Source: Novosphingopyxis sp965218915
GTDB taxonomy: Bacteria; Pseudomonadota; Alphaproteobacteria; Sphingomonadales; Sphingomonadaceae
Reading direction: 5' to 3'
Assembly: GCF_965218915.1 (NCBI RefSeq)
Contig: NZ_OZ244708.1
Coordinates: forward strand, 1,612,001 to 1,676,000
Length of the DNA stretch: 64,000 bases
The notes beneath the pieces are model-generated. The model saw nothing but the letters and a program-made list of their open reading frames with translations, did no database searches and was not told the DNA's origin. Position 1 is the first letter of the stretch. The number at the start of each line of letters is the position of its first letter. The translations under genes and the position numbers were made by a program. This document shows positions 8,289 to 17,019 of the stretch, one piece after another.

Positions 8289-10395
8289 GCCCGCCGCTGA
8301 AATCGCCGGAGGTGTTCAGGCGAATGCCGTGATAGCATCGGACAGAGTTGTCGCGGCCCGGAAGATGTGCCGGTCGACACGCGATGCCCTTTGCCCCCAA
8401 GCGTCCCGTGAAACGGAGTCGCGTCAGCGGATGGCGGATCGCCTGTTCGGTGCACCACTCAACAAAATCACCGTGAGCAAGCTGAGCATCCACTTTATGG
8501 TTATCACCGCGCTCACACCGCTCGCCGATCCAAAGTTCGATGAGGTCCTGTTCTTCGAAATACTCTGCGCTCGCCGCCAGAACGGCAGGCGACCGCTTTA
8601 GCCCCTCGCGATAATAACGCACCGCTCCCTCAATCATCCACGCCAAGATACTGCCAGCCTCGGCCTTCAGCTTCTCGGGAAGGCGAGTATCCGGATTGGC
8701 GATGGAACGAGTGAACTTGTAGACGTGGAATCGCCGACGGAATTCCGGCCCAACCGATCGCAACTGGGGTGCCTCGTTTCCCGTTACGAGCAACTTAAAC
8801 GCGGGGCGAAACTCGAACACATGACCGCGCTTAAACGCCGCGGAAATGCTTTCGCCCCCCGTGACCGCCTTAATCCGAGCTTCGTTCCAAGGTGCATTAG
8901 CATTGATCTCGTTAACGAGGACGAGACGCGCTCCGTTGAGCCATGCCACTTCCTCGGAATGCTGACTCTGCCTTGTATCGACGAAGGCCGTGTCGGTCGA
9001 TGTGCGGGCATAGTCTTCGAGAATGTAGCGGAAGGTGTTTGCGATCACCGACTTGCCGTCACCGCCGGGACCGATCCAAAGCGGCAGGCACGGATGCCGT
9101 GTTTCGCCGGTCAGGAAGTACCCTGCGAGCGTTTGAATGTAAGCTTGCTCGATCGGGTCATCGCCGAACCATTCGACAAGCTTCTCGACCCACAGGGAGC
9201 TCTCGTAAGTGAGATTGGGAGCTACCGCGGTGCACTTTGTAACGAGATCGGCAGGTCGAGCCGCACCTATCTCTCCGGTTCGGAGGTCGACCGTTCCGCC
9301 GGGCGTGTTCAGCAGATGAAAATGGGGATCCCAATCTCGCTGAAGTATCGACAGCTCCGGTCGATTCCGCAGCGATTGTTCGACGCCGCTGATGGTGTGG
9401 CTGTTGCGCAGCTCAGCGGATAGAAACACGTCGATCAGGTTTCGCACGCGATACGTCTGATTGGCGCGCCAGCAGATGCCGTCGAAGAAGAACCAGCAGT
9501 CACGGTCGCGATCGTAACGGATATGCTCATTAGACTGCGCGAGAAAGGCATCGGCAAGCACACCGTGGCTGAGCTTGCCAGTCTTCTTGCTGCCGCTCCC
9601 GAACTTCGCACGGGCGCTGTCGATCCATTCCTGAATATCCTTCTGCGCCGCCGGCCAATCGTAAGGCTCTCCGGCAGCTTCGCACGCTGCTCGCTTCGCG
9701 CGATCGATACGAGCGTGGATGTCTTCATCGCTCCAGCCGCGGGAAACCATCGAAGCAACGGCGGCTAGGCATGTGTCGTGCGTATCGCCTCCACCGCCCA
9801 CACCTCGCCATTCCATGTCGTTGAGTGCGTAAATCGCGTCATCCGCGTTCTTGCAGAAGCCAGCGATTTCATCGATCAAGGTCCGGGAGAAGAGCGGAAG
9901 CTCGCGATAGGGGACTTCGTCGAGAGGCCGGCCGCTCACCCAACGGTAAGGTTGCTTCGTGTCCGGATGGATCGACGGCGGTACCACGGTCTGGGCGCCG
10001 ACACATAAGATGTCGCCTGCAGGTCGCTTCTTCCCTTCGCGATACCAGTGCAGCACCTTCTTCTGCAGCGGTTCATCTATGCGGACGAACCAAGTGTAGC
10101 CCTTGCGTCCCTGTTTACAGGGCACCTTGACGCCGATCGCCTGCTCGACGGCGCGTATTAGCCCGGCATCTTCCAAATCGATGTCGATGGCGAGCAAGCA
10201 CGTGCCGTCGGCTTGGACATCTCCTGTTCGGATACCGAGATTGGATGGGCGAGTGAATGCCGCCGCGAGGCTTTCTTCGGACGGATTTAAAGTTTGCCAA
10301 CCGCTATAGCGGGGGGCCTTACTCTTGAAATCAACCCGAAGCGGGACATAGCCATGTTCAAGGTGACGCAGCGCGATGTTGAGGATGTCGGTCAT
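8278..10395 (-). CDS. P4-type primase-helicase (prim-pol plus D5-like helicase)
   Basis: The product has 705 residues. The N-terminal bifunctional primase-polymerase domain (about 1-180) carries the catalytic D71-I-D73 in CLLAIDID and H143 in VVPPSIHP. A D5_N-like linker follows. The C-terminal superfamily 3 helicase has Walker A GPGGDGKS (442-449), Walker B LVLVNE (491-496), a sensor motif LLVTGN (535-540) and an arginine-rich EFRRRF. This layout is typical of replication proteins of P4-like satellites and integrative elements, which unwind and prime their own origin after excision. The ATG at 10395 overlaps the stop of the AlpA-type gene by four bases, indicating translational coupling. Confidence 0.9.
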   Translation of the reverse strand: MTDILNIALRHLEHGYVPLRVDFKSKAPRYSGWQTLNPSEESLAAAFTRPSNLGIRTGDVQADGTCLLAIDIDLEDAGLIRAVEQAIGVKVPCKQGRKGYTWFVRIDEPLQKKVLHWYREGKKRPAGDILCVGAQTVVPPSIHPDTKQPYRWVSGRPLDEVPYRELPLFSRTLIDEIAGFCKNADDAIYALNDMEWRGVGGGGDTHDTCLAAVASMVSRGWSDEDIHARIDRAKRAACEAAGEPYDWPAAQKDIQEWIDSARAKFGSGSKKTGKLSHGVLADAFLAQSNEHIRYDRDRDCWFFFDGICWRANQTYRVRNLIDVFLSAELRNSHTISGVEQSLRNRPELSILQRDWDPHFHLLNTPGGTVDLRTGEIGAARPADLVTKCTAVAPNLTYESSLWVEKLVEWFGDDPIEQAYIQTLAGYFLTGETRHPCLPLWIGPGGDGKSVIANTFRYILEDYARTSTDTAFVDTRQSQHSEEVAWLNGARLVLVNEINANAPWNEARIKAVTGGESISAAFKRGHVFEFRPAFKLLVTGNEAPQLRSVGPEFRRRFHVYKFTRSIANPDTRLPEKLKAEAGSILAWMIEGAVRYYREGLKRSPAVLAASAEYFEEQDLIELWIGERCERGDNHKVDAQLAHGDFVEWCTEQAIRHPLTRLRFTGRLGAKGIACRPAHLPGRDNSVRCYHGIRLNTSGDFSGGPTF

Positions 10396-10649
10396 CGCGC
10401 GACCGCCACGAACTTGGTCTTACGCGAAGCGCACCATTCGTCGATGTCGCTCTCGTACCATGCGACCGAATTGGGCCCTAGCTTGACGCGGCGAGGGAAC
10501 AGGCCGGCATCTTCCCACCTACGCAGAGTCATCCATGAGACCCCGATCCGGGCCAAAACCTCCGGCTGACGGAGCATACGAGACTTGGGGGGTGGCGCAG
10601 CGTCTTTCACGGCTGCACTGGCTGCGGTTTCACCATTGGTATTCGTCAT
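10392..10649 (-). CDS. AlpA-family helix-turn-helix regulator or excisionase
   Basis: The product has 85 residues. The C-terminal half is a MerR-like winged helix typical of AlpA proteins: RMLRQPEVLARIGVSWMTL, followed by RRWEDAGLFPRRVKLG and W...DIDEW. AlpA of phage P4-like elements activates integrase expression or assists excision. I prefer the ATG at 10649 because GGAGG lies five bases upstream. The ATG at 10661 overlaps that Shine-Dalgarno. The gene ends with a four-base overlap into the primase gene. It probably acts on sites near the integrase promoter. Confidence 0.85.
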   Translation of the reverse strand: MTNTNGETAASAAVKDAAPPPKSRMLRQPEVLARIGVSWMTLRRWEDAGLFPRRVKLGPNSVAWYESDIDEWCASRKTKFVAVAR

Positions 10650-10783
10650 ATTATCCTCCATCGATAAACCGATGGGAGGAGCTTTCTGACGGCTAAGATC
10701 GCCTGTCAGAGGAGCGCACCGCCTATCGGGCGCACCCTATGGAGCACACGGGATTTGTGGGACGCCACCGGTTCGATGTCCCA

Positions 10784-11314
10784 TTATGGCTTTAGCTGAA
10801 CACTCCCATCTTTGAGATAGCGCGCAATTAGTCGCCGATCGCATCCGGTCTCAGCGCTGAGTGCCGTTTTATTGTCGGACAGTTCGGGCCGGTCGATGAG
10901 CACCTTTTGCAACTTAGCCCGACAATCCGACTTCGTTGAAAGGTGCGGGCCCAAAACATCTTGCAGATCGTCGGCGATTGAACTCGGCGCATCGACCAAT
11001 TCAAGCAGACGACGTAATGCGAGAGCCAAAAAATAAGCCCGAGCAAGTTTATCTGGATTTTCTTTTGCGGTTTTTCCGCCTCGCGCCAGATCGTCATGCG
11101 GGTGACTAGACGCCTCGTGGCGCCATTCGCCGATCGATTGAGAACGTGCGACATCTTGGGCCGCGAGGATATGGGCCAGTCGCTCGGGATGTTTCAGTGC
11201 CCGCATTGAATCGAAACGGGCAGCCTCGATCCAAATTTCCGGCGCTTCTTCCATCGATTGGCGAATGTGCCGTTGCGAATCGTCGCTCATGAAGGGTGGC
11301 ATCGTATCGTTCAT
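10784..11314 (-). CDS. Hypothetical protein of the integrative element
   Basis: The product has 176 residues. The ATG at 11314 overlaps the integrase stop as ATGA, so it is translated right after the integrase. The C-terminal region (LSAETGCDRRLIARYLKDG) has the look of a helix-turn-helix, which would suit a regulator of the element. The centre is helical (KLARAYFLALALRRLLELV). No family is recognised. A 134-base gap separates it from the AlpA-type gene downstream. Confidence 0.65.
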   Translation of the reverse strand: MNDTMPPFMSDDSQRHIRQSMEEAPEIWIEAARFDSMRALKHPERLAHILAAQDVARSQSIGEWRHEASSHPHDDLARGGKTAKENPDKLARAYFLALALRRLLELVDAPSSIADDLQDVLGPHLSTKSDCRAKLQKVLIDRPELSDNKTALSAETGCDRRLIARYLKDGSVQLKP

Positions 11315-12579
11315 CGTCGCATCTCCACCACATTTTCTAGACCGTCCGAGGTATCTCCGAGCAGCCTCATGACATGGGCGCTCCACGCCTCCAGCGCCTG
11401 CTTTTTCTCCTCCTCGTAGCGGTAGTGGAGGTAGTGCGCAGCTGCCCCTGAGCGGGTGCTGCTCACGTGGCCGATGACCTGGTCAGCGATGTCGGGACGG
11501 AAGCCGAGGCGCTGCAAGCCGGTGGCAACGGTGCGGCGGAAGTCATGGAACCGCCAGTTCTCCGGCTCGCGCCCACCTGCAGCGACGATTGCGGCCCGCA
11601 TCCGGGCATCGACCCGATCCTTGACCTTCTGGTCGCCGGACATGGCCTGGCGTGGATTGCGAACCGCGGGGAACAGGAAGTCGCTATCGGTGAAGCGCGC
11701 TATTTCGTCCAGAACATCGAGCATGGCATCAGTGAGGTGAATTGGCTGCGGCGTCTTGTTTTTCGCGCGTTCCGCGGGGATGGTCCACAGGCGCCCGGTC
11801 AGGTCGAACTCCGACCAGCTCGCACTCCGCACCTCGTTGTTGCGGCAGCCGGTGAGGATCAAAAGCTTGATCCATTGGCTCCAACAGGCCGCCTCTTGCT
11901 CGCTTTGCACCCAGATTTCCCGCAGCTCGTCGTCCGACAGCACCCGCGTTCGAATGGTATTGCCGATCTGCGCCTTGCGGATACCTGCAAACACGTTCCG
12001 GTCCACAACCTCGCGTTCTAAGAGCCAGTTGAAGAAGGCTGCCCCTTCCTGTCGAACCTTGTCGGCTTGCCTCAGCAGGCCTGCGGCCACCAATGCGTCA
12101 ACCACTTCCAGCGCGTGGGCGCGCTTGACTTCGGTGATGCACAGCTTGCCGATGATCGGCTCGATATGCTTCCGGTATAGTCGGTCCTTCTCACCGCGTG
12201 AGCGAAGCTGGCTTGCAGCGAGCTGCATATATTTATCCCAGAGCTTTTGGGGGACGAGCTTCTCCTGCTTCACCACCATAGCCCGCGCGGCGAGCTTTTC
12301 TCCGTGCGGGTTGCCACCCTTTTCGACTTTGGTGCGTGCTTCCGCCGCCATGCTTCGGGCCTCGGCGAGCGTCAGCGCTGTGGTGCTGCCAAGCGTAAGC
12401 TTCACCAGCCGTTGATTTACCCGATAACGGAGGGCGTAAGAGGTATGGCCGGCCGGCGTGTGCACCAGGACGAAGCCCGGAACGCCGCCCAATCCGATAT
12501 GCCGGATCGTTCGTGGCCGCGTTGCGGCGAGCTTGTCGATTTCCTTGACCGTGAGCGGTTTAAGCCGTGACGAACCCAT
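11311..12579 (-). CDS. Tyrosine-recombinase integrase with DUF4102-type arm domain
   Basis: The product has 422 residues and begins MGSSRLKPLTVKEIDKL. The N-terminal arm-binding domain is followed by a SAM-like core-binding domain (about 110-205) and the catalytic domain. Catalytic residues are visible: R246 in TGCRNNEV, H345 and R348 in HDFRR, H371 in VIGHVSS and a likely nucleophile Y383. The start at 12579 is preceded by GGAAAGGG. The longer frame to 12663 runs through the promoter repeats. Integrases of this class usually sit at one end of the element, so the right junction is probably close upstream. It should catalyse integration and, with the AlpA-type factor, excision. Confidence 0.92.
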   Translation of the reverse strand: MGSSRLKPLTVKEIDKLAATRPRTIRHIGLGGVPGFVLVHTPAGHTSYALRYRVNQRLVKLTLGSTTALTLAEARSMAAEARTKVEKGGNPHGEKLAARAMVVKQEKLVPQKLWDKYMQLAASQLRSRGEKDRLYRKHIEPIIGKLCITEVKRAHALEVVDALVAAGLLRQADKVRQEGAAFFNWLLEREVVDRNVFAGIRKAQIGNTIRTRVLSDDELREIWVQSEQEAACWSQWIKLLILTGCRNNEVRSASWSEFDLTGRLWTIPAERAKNKTPQPIHLTDAMLDVLDEIARFTDSDFLFPAVRNPRQAMSGDQKVKDRVDARMRAAIVAAGGREPENWRFHDFRRTVATGLQRLGFRPDIADQVIGHVSSTRSGAAAHYLHYRYEEEKKQALEAWSAHVMRLLGDTSDGLENVVEMRR

Positions 12580-12606
12580 CGAAATACCCTTTCCGTGACA
12601 CACACC

Positions 12607-12651
12607 GTGTATACGCAGAGCTCGTGTTTGGCTGAGATCCGCTGTATACAC
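12607..12651. promoter_or_regulatory. Inverted repeat upstream of the integrase gene
   Basis: GTGTATAC at 12607-12614 and its inverse GTATACAC at 12644-12651 lie 28-72 bases upstream of the integrase start. The same octamer occurs at 6964 and 7323. They may be operators or arm-type binding sites. No protein can be assigned from sequence alone. Confidence 0.5.
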
Positions 12652-12663
12652 AGGAGCACGCAA

Positions 12664-12801
12664 GAATATTCTAACACAAGTATTTCCGCGGCTAACCCCC
12701 TGCTTTTGTTAGTTTATGTAAGCGTATGTGAGGTGCCCCCAGACGCTTTGCAAACCCAGTCGGATGGAAATTCAGAACGGCATAGCTCCGCCTTTCTTTT
12801 T
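12664..12801. other. Probable right boundary of the mobile element
   Basis: AT-rich DNA between the integrase promoter and backbone repeats. It contains an inverted repeat, CTAACACAAG at 12671-12680 against CTTTTGTTAG at 12703-12712 (nine of ten pairs), a candidate attachment core or terminator. TTGCAAACCC at 12748-12757 has an inverted copy at 12889-12898, flanking a palindromic repeat. No tRNA gene is seen here, and no left attachment site can be matched inside the window. Confidence 0.35.
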
Positions 12802-12876
12802 CGTCATGCCAGCGAAAGCTGGCATCTCAGACCTCATGGCGATCCCGCCCGAGACCCCAGCTTTCGCTGGGTGACG
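12802..12876. repeat. Palindromic intergenic repeat, family A
   Basis: Begins CGTCATGCCAGCGAAAGC and ends with the inverse CTTTCGCTGGGTGACG. Related copies lie at 14753-14828 (inside mtaB), 24268-24343 and 60584-60659. Confidence 0.8.
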
Positions 12877-12971
12877 AAAAAATGAAACGGGTTTGCAAGG
12901 TACATAATCGCCTTTCTTTTGTGTCAAAGACAGAACCAGAAATCCAAAGAACCCGGAAAATCCAAAAACGA

Positions 12972-13054
12972 CGTCATCCCGGACTTGATCCGGGATCCAG
13001 GGCGAGATGGCACTGCCGCTGGACCCTGGATTCCGGGTCAAGCCCGGAATGACG
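12972..13054. repeat. Palindromic intergenic repeat, family B
   Basis: Begins CGTCATCCCGGACTTGATCC and ends GGTCAAGCCCGGAATGACG. Copies at 26893-26975 and 40495-40577 are almost identical, including the central GATATGGCACTGCCG-like segment. It lies just beyond the yciB stop. Confidence 0.85.
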
Positions 13055-13078
13055 ATTAATTGAGACAAGCGCCAAGCC

Positions 13079-13741
13079 TCACCCCTGCGGCGGCACCTCG
13101 ACCGCTTCCTCGACATCGTCGTCCACCTTCAGTCCGTGGCGCATCAGCATCGGCACGTTGGCCATGGCGAAGATCACCGATAAAGCGGTCACGCCCCACA
13201 CTTTCAAGGTCAGCCAGGTGTCGAAATCGAACGCCGCGACGATCGCCTCGTTGGCGATGGCGAGGAAAGTGAAGAACAGCGCCCAGTTGCGCGACAGCTT
13301 CATCCAGCCTTCGTGCGACAGCCCCTCGAACGCATATTCGAGCAGATAGCGGATCGCGGGCTTGCCGCGCATCAGGCCGGCGAAGATGGTGATCGCGAAC
13401 AGCGCGTAGATGCCGGTCGGCTTGTGCTGGATGAAGCTGGGATCGCCGAAATAGATCGTCAGCCCACCGAAGCCGATCACCAGGATGGCCGACAGCCACA
13501 GCATCGGTGAAATCTTACCCAGCAGCGTCTTCGACAGGATCAGCGCGACCACGATCGCGGCCATGAACACGCCGGTGCCGTAAATCGCGGCCGAGACCGG
13601 ATTGTCGCCCGGATCGAACAATTTATACGATAGGAAGAACAGCAGCAGCGGCCCGAAATCCAGCGCGAAGCTGAGCAGGCCGTTCTTCTTTTTCGGCGAC
13701 GTCGCGGCGGTAGCTGCGGCCGGGCCATTGGCGTCGGTCAT
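13079..13741 (-). CDS. yciB: Inner membrane septation protein A family (YciB)
   Basis: The product has 220 residues with about five to six hydrophobic segments. These include FALDFGPLLLFFLSYKLF, ATGVFMAAIVVALIL and MLWLSAILVIGFGGLTIYFG, followed by the family hallmark WMKLSRNWALFF. YciB is an inner-membrane protein linked to cell-envelope integrity and division. The start codon at 13741 overlaps the ftsY stop by four bases, so it is the last gene of dapF-mtaB-ftsY-yciB. The C-terminus is acidic and proline-rich. Confidence 0.9.
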   Translation of the reverse strand: MTDANGPAAATAATSPKKKNGLLSFALDFGPLLLFFLSYKLFDPGDNPVSAAIYGTGVFMAAIVVALILSKTLLGKISPMLWLSAILVIGFGGLTIYFGDPSFIQHKPTGIYALFAITIFAGLMRGKPAIRYLLEYAFEGLSHEGWMKLSRNWALFFTFLAIANEAIVAAFDFDTWLTLKVWGVTALSVIFAMANVPMLMRHGLKVDDDVEEAVEVPPQG

Positions 13742-14667
13742 TGCGTGTCTCCGGCGATCGCGGCGGCAAGCTCGTCCGGATCGAAGGGTTTGAGGTCATC
13801 CAGCGTCTCGCCGACGCCGATCGCGTGGATGGGCAGGCCCTGGCTTTTGGCCGCGGCGACCAGCACGCCGCCGCGCGCGGTGCCGTCCAGCTTGGTCATG
13901 ACCAGGCCGGTGACCTTGGCGACTTCCTTGAAGGTCTCGATCTGGCCGATCGCGTTCTGGCCGGTGGTGGCATCGAGCACCAGCACCACATTATGCGGCG
14001 CCTCCGGGTTCAAGCGTCCCAGCACGCGGCGGATTTTATCCAACTCGTCCATCAGCTCGCGCTTGTTCTGCAGGCGCCCGGCGGTGTCGACGATCAGCAC
14101 GTCGATGCCCGTCGCGGTGGCCTCCTTGACGGCATCGTAGACGATGCCCGCCGCGTCGCCGCCCTCCTTGCCGCTGATGATCGGCACGCCGATGCGGTCC
14201 GCCCAGATCTTGAGCTGGCCGATCGCGGCGGCGCGAAACGTATCGCCGGCCGCCAGCATGACGCCGTAATCCTGCTCGACGAAATTATGCGCCAGCTTGG
14301 CGATGGTGGTGGTCTTGCCCGATCCGTTGACGCCGATCACCAGGATCACCTGCGGGCGCGGAAAGGCGTCGATCTCCAGCGGCCGCGCGGCGGGGCGCAG
14401 GATCGCGGCGATCACGCGCTCGACCACCTGCATCACCTTGTATTCGGTAACGCCGCCGTCGAAACGTTCTGCGGCGAGTTTGTCCCTGATCTGCGCGGCG
14501 GTTGCGGGGCCGAGATCGGACATGATCAGCGCATCCTCGATCCGGTCGAGATCATGCTGCTCCAGCCGCCCGGCACCGACGATCCCGGCGAGGTTCCCGG
14601 TCAGCCGCTGACTGGTGTCCTTAAGCCCCCCGAACAGCCGGTCGCGCCAGCTCGGCTTGCCGCTCAT
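13738..14667 (-). CDS. ftsY: Signal recognition particle receptor FtsY
   Basis: The product has 309 residues, consisting of the NG core only; the long acidic A domain of the E. coli protein is absent, as often in alphaproteobacteria. The G domain shows GVNGSGKTTTIAKLA, then DTFRAAA, DTAGRL, TKLDG and the closing GVGE...DL.PFD. FtsY binds the Ffh-ribosome complex at the membrane and hands nascent membrane proteins to SecYEG. It overlaps mtaB by four bases upstream and yciB by four bases downstream. Its partner Ffh is encoded at 19234-20694. Confidence 0.97.
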   Translation of the reverse strand: MSGKPSWRDRLFGGLKDTSQRLTGNLAGIVGAGRLEQHDLDRIEDALIMSDLGPATAAQIRDKLAAERFDGGVTEYKVMQVVERVIAAILRPAARPLEIDAFPRPQVILVIGVNGSGKTTTIAKLAHNFVEQDYGVMLAAGDTFRAAAIGQLKIWADRIGVPIISGKEGGDAAGIVYDAVKEATATGIDVLIVDTAGRLQNKRELMDELDKIRRVLGRLNPEAPHNVVLVLDATTGQNAIGQIETFKEVAKVTGLVMTKLDGTARGGVLVAAAKSQGLPIHAIGVGETLDDLKPFDPDELAAAIAGDTQ

Positions 14668-16136
14668 GCCGGTTCTCCGGTGAGTTGATCGCCATCGACG
14701 GCGGCGATGCGGAGGGGTGCGACGGTGCCTGTGATGGCAGACCTCTCGATCGCGTCATCCCAGCGAAAGCTGGGATCTCCCACGGCAACGGTCTGCCCTT
14801 CAAGATTGCAGCTTTCGCTGGAATGACGGGGATGGAAGAGTGCTTCCGATACTCGGACGCGCGCGAAATTCGGCGTATAACCATGCCCGTCTCGCTCCAC
14901 CAGCACCGGTTGCACACTGCCGACGAATGCGGCCAGCCAAGCCACCCGCCGCGCCGCCACCGCGTCGCGCAGCTTCTTCGCACGGGCCTTGATCGTGCGC
15001 CCGTCCACCTGCGGCATCCGCGCGGCGGGGGTGCCGGGGCGTGGCGAGTAGGGGAAGATGTGGCCGTGGACGATATCGCATTCCTCCACGAGCTTGAGAC
15101 TGTTTGCGAACATGGCGTCGGTCTCGGTCGGGAAGCCGGCGATGATGTCCGCGCCGATCGCGATTTCCGGCCGCGCCGCCTTGAGCCGCTGCACCAGTTC
15201 GATCGCCTGCGCGCGGCTGTGGCGCCGCTTCATGCGCTTCAGGACCATGTCGTCGCCCGCCTGCAGCGAGAGGTGGACATGCGGCATGACGCGCGGCTCG
15301 TGCGCGATCAGATCGAACAGGCGCTCGTCCATCTCGATCCCGTCGAGCGAGGACAACCGCAGGCGGGGCAGGGCGGGCACGGCTTTCAGGAGGCGCTCGA
15401 CCAGGCTGCCGAGCCGGGGCCGGCCGGGCAGGTCCGCGCCGTAGCTGGTGACGTCCACTCCGGTCAGCACGATCTCGCGAAAGCCCTCGTCCATCAGCGC
15501 CTTGGCCCGCTCGACCACCGCCCCGGCGGGCACCGAGCGGCTGTTGCCGCGGCCGAACGGGATGATGCAGAATGTGCAGCGATGGTCGCAGCCGTTCTGC
15601 ACCTCCAGAAAGGCGCGCGCGCGGCCGGAAAAGCTGGCGGCGAGCTGCGGCGCGGTCTCGCGCACCTGCATGATGTCGGAGACGTTGATTTTCTGGGCAA
15701 GATCCAAACCAAAATCCGACCCTACCCCCAAACCCGTAAATGCTGAGCCTGTCGAAGCATGGTTCTCGTCCGGGCCTTGGCTTTCGCCTGAGAAGCGTCC
15801 TTCGACAAGCTCAGGACTGACGGTTTTTTTGGTAGGTATGGGGATTGGGTAAAAGGCGGGATCGGATTTATCCGCATTGCCGATCACTCGCGTGACTTCC
15901 GGCATCGCCGCAAAAGTCTCCGGCTCCACCTGAGCCGCGCAGCCCGTGACAATAATCCGCGCATCGGGGCGGCGTTTGTGCGCCTTGCGGATCGCCTGCC
16001 GGGTCCGGCGCACCGCCTCGTTCGTGACCGCGCAACTGTTGACCACAATCAGGTCTTCGCGCGTCCCGAGCGACGCCGCGATGGCGTCGCTTTCGGCAAT
16101 GTTGAGGCGGCAGCCGAGCGAAATCGTCTCGGTCAT
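14664..16136 (-). CDS. mtaB: tRNA t6A37 methylthiotransferase MtaB with two repeat-derived inserts
   Basis: The product has 490 residues. It is a radical SAM methylthiotransferase that converts t6A to ms2t6A at tRNA position 37. The N-terminal UPF0004 domain carries cluster cysteines C9, C35 and C66. The radical SAM motif NGCDHRCTFC has C183, C187 and C190, and a short TRAM-like tail follows. The start at 16136 forms an ATGA overlap with the dapF stop. The protein is about 60 residues longer than I expect for the family. Residues about 107-132 are encoded by a family C palindromic repeat and residues about 437-462 by a family A repeat, both in frame. The inserts lie between domains and in the tail, so activity may survive. 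Confidence 0.95.
   Translation of the reverse strand: MTETISLGCRLNIAESDAIAASLGTREDLIVVNSCAVTNEAVRRTRQAIRKAHKRRPDARIIVTGCAAQVEPETFAAMPEVTRVIGNADKSDPAFYPIPIPTKKTVSPELVEGRFSGESQGPDENHASTGSAFTGLGVGSDFGLDLAQKINVSDIMQVRETAPQLAASFSGRARAFLEVQNGCDHRCTFCIIPFGRGNSRSVPAGAVVERAKALMDEGFREIVLTGVDVTSYGADLPGRPRLGSLVERLLKAVPALPRLRLSSLDGIEMDERLFDLIAHEPRVMPHVHLSLQAGDDMVLKRMKRRHSRAQAIELVQRLKAARPEIAIGADIIAGFPTETDAMFANSLKLVEECDIVHGHIFPYSPRPGTPAARMPQVDGRTIKARAKKLRDAVAARRVAWLAAFVGSVQPVLVERDGHGYTPNFARVRVSEALFHPRHSSESCNLEGQTVAVGDPSFRWDDAIERSAITGTVAPLRIAAVDGDQLTGEPA
14753..14828. repeat. Family A palindromic repeat inside mtaB
   Basis: CGTCATCCCAGCGAAAGC at one end and GCTTTCGCTGGAATGACG at the other. It is read in frame as part of the mtaB C-terminal region. 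Compare the intergenic copies at 12802, 24268 and 60584. Confidence 0.85.
15742..15817. repeat. Family C palindromic repeat inside mtaB
   Basis: GCTGAGCCTGTCGAAGCA at 15742-15759 and GTCCTTCGACAAGCTCAGGAC at 15797-15817 form the arms (the latter is split across the end of the element). It is translated in frame in mtaB. Related intergenic copies lie at 60324-60410 and 60528-60558. Confidence 0.85.
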
Positions 16137-16939
16137 CCGAAGCGGCTCCAGTCGGTACGGCCGGAAAAGACGTAGGAAGCGGAACCGCGCATGCGCACCG
16201 GTTTGCCCTCGGCCCAGTCGACCGTCAGCACGCCGCCGGGCAGGTGCACCGCGACGGGACTGGTCGCCAGCCCTTTGCGGATCGCCGCGATGGCGGTGGC
16301 GCAGGCGCCGGAGCCGCAGGCCAGCGTCAGCCCCGCGCCGCGTTCCCAAACGCGCAAGTCCAGCCCGCCATCGCCGCGCACGGCGGCAACGTTGACATTG
16401 ACCCGCTCCGGGAACAGCGCGTCATGCTCGATCTCGGGACCGAGTGCGGCGAGATCGACCGCATTCACGTCGCCCACGAAAAACACCGCGTGCGGATTGC
16501 CGATATTGACCGCCATCGGGCGCTCGAGCGGGCCGTAGCCCACGGGCATCGCGCTGGTATCGACGGCATAGGCCAGCGGGATCGCCTGCCAGTCGAAGCT
16601 GGGCATACCCATCGCCACTTCGGGCAGATCGCCGGCATGGCCTTCCAATAGGCCGGCGACGGTTTCCACCGTCACGTCCCGGCCGATCAGCGCGACCACG
16701 CAGCGCGTCGCATTGCCGCAGGCTTCGGCCTCGCTGCCGTCGGCGTTGAAAATGCGCATGGCGACATCGGCGGCGCGGGATCGGGTCAGAACGATGAGCT
16801 GGTCGCAGCCGATTCCCTTGTATCGGTCGGCGATCGCCGCAGCCATCGCGGGCGGGGGGGCGAAGTGCTCCTTGCGCGCATCGACGATCACGAAATCGTT
16901 GCCGAGCCCGTGCATCTTGTGAAAACGGCCGTTGTGCAT
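16133..16939 (-). CDS. dapF: Diaminopimelate epimerase
   Basis: The product has 268 residues. It interconverts LL- and meso-diaminopimelate in lysine and peptidoglycan synthesis, in the cytoplasm. The two active-site cysteines are C74 in EACGNATRC and C208 in LACGSGACAT. The N-terminal HKMHGLGNDFVIVD is typical. It is the first gene of the leftward operon dapF-mtaB-ftsY-yciB, joined to mtaB by an ATGA overlap. The 340-base region upstream holds a family D repeat. Confidence 0.96.
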   Translation of the reverse strand: MHNGRFHKMHGLGNDFVIVDARKEHFAPPPAMAAAIADRYKGIGCDQLIVLTRSRAADVAMRIFNADGSEAEACGNATRCVVALIGRDVTVETVAGLLEGHAGDLPEVAMGMPSFDWQAIPLAYAVDTSAMPVGYGPLERPMAVNIGNPHAVFFVGDVNAVDLAALGPEIEHDALFPERVNVNVAAVRGDGGLDLRVWERGAGLTLACGSGACATAIAAIRKGLATSPVAVHLPGGVLTVDWAEGKPVRMRGSASYVFSGRTDWSRFG

Positions 16940-17019
16940 GGCCCGCGCTTTAGGATCGGCGCGCGGCCAAGTCCAGCGGCGCGGGGGATGGGGGTAGGCA
17001 AGTCGTTCGAGACCAACCC

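Noticed and set aside
7736..8458. 240-codon leftward frame
   Set aside because: Runs through the structured leader and across the DUF5818-like gene; no support.
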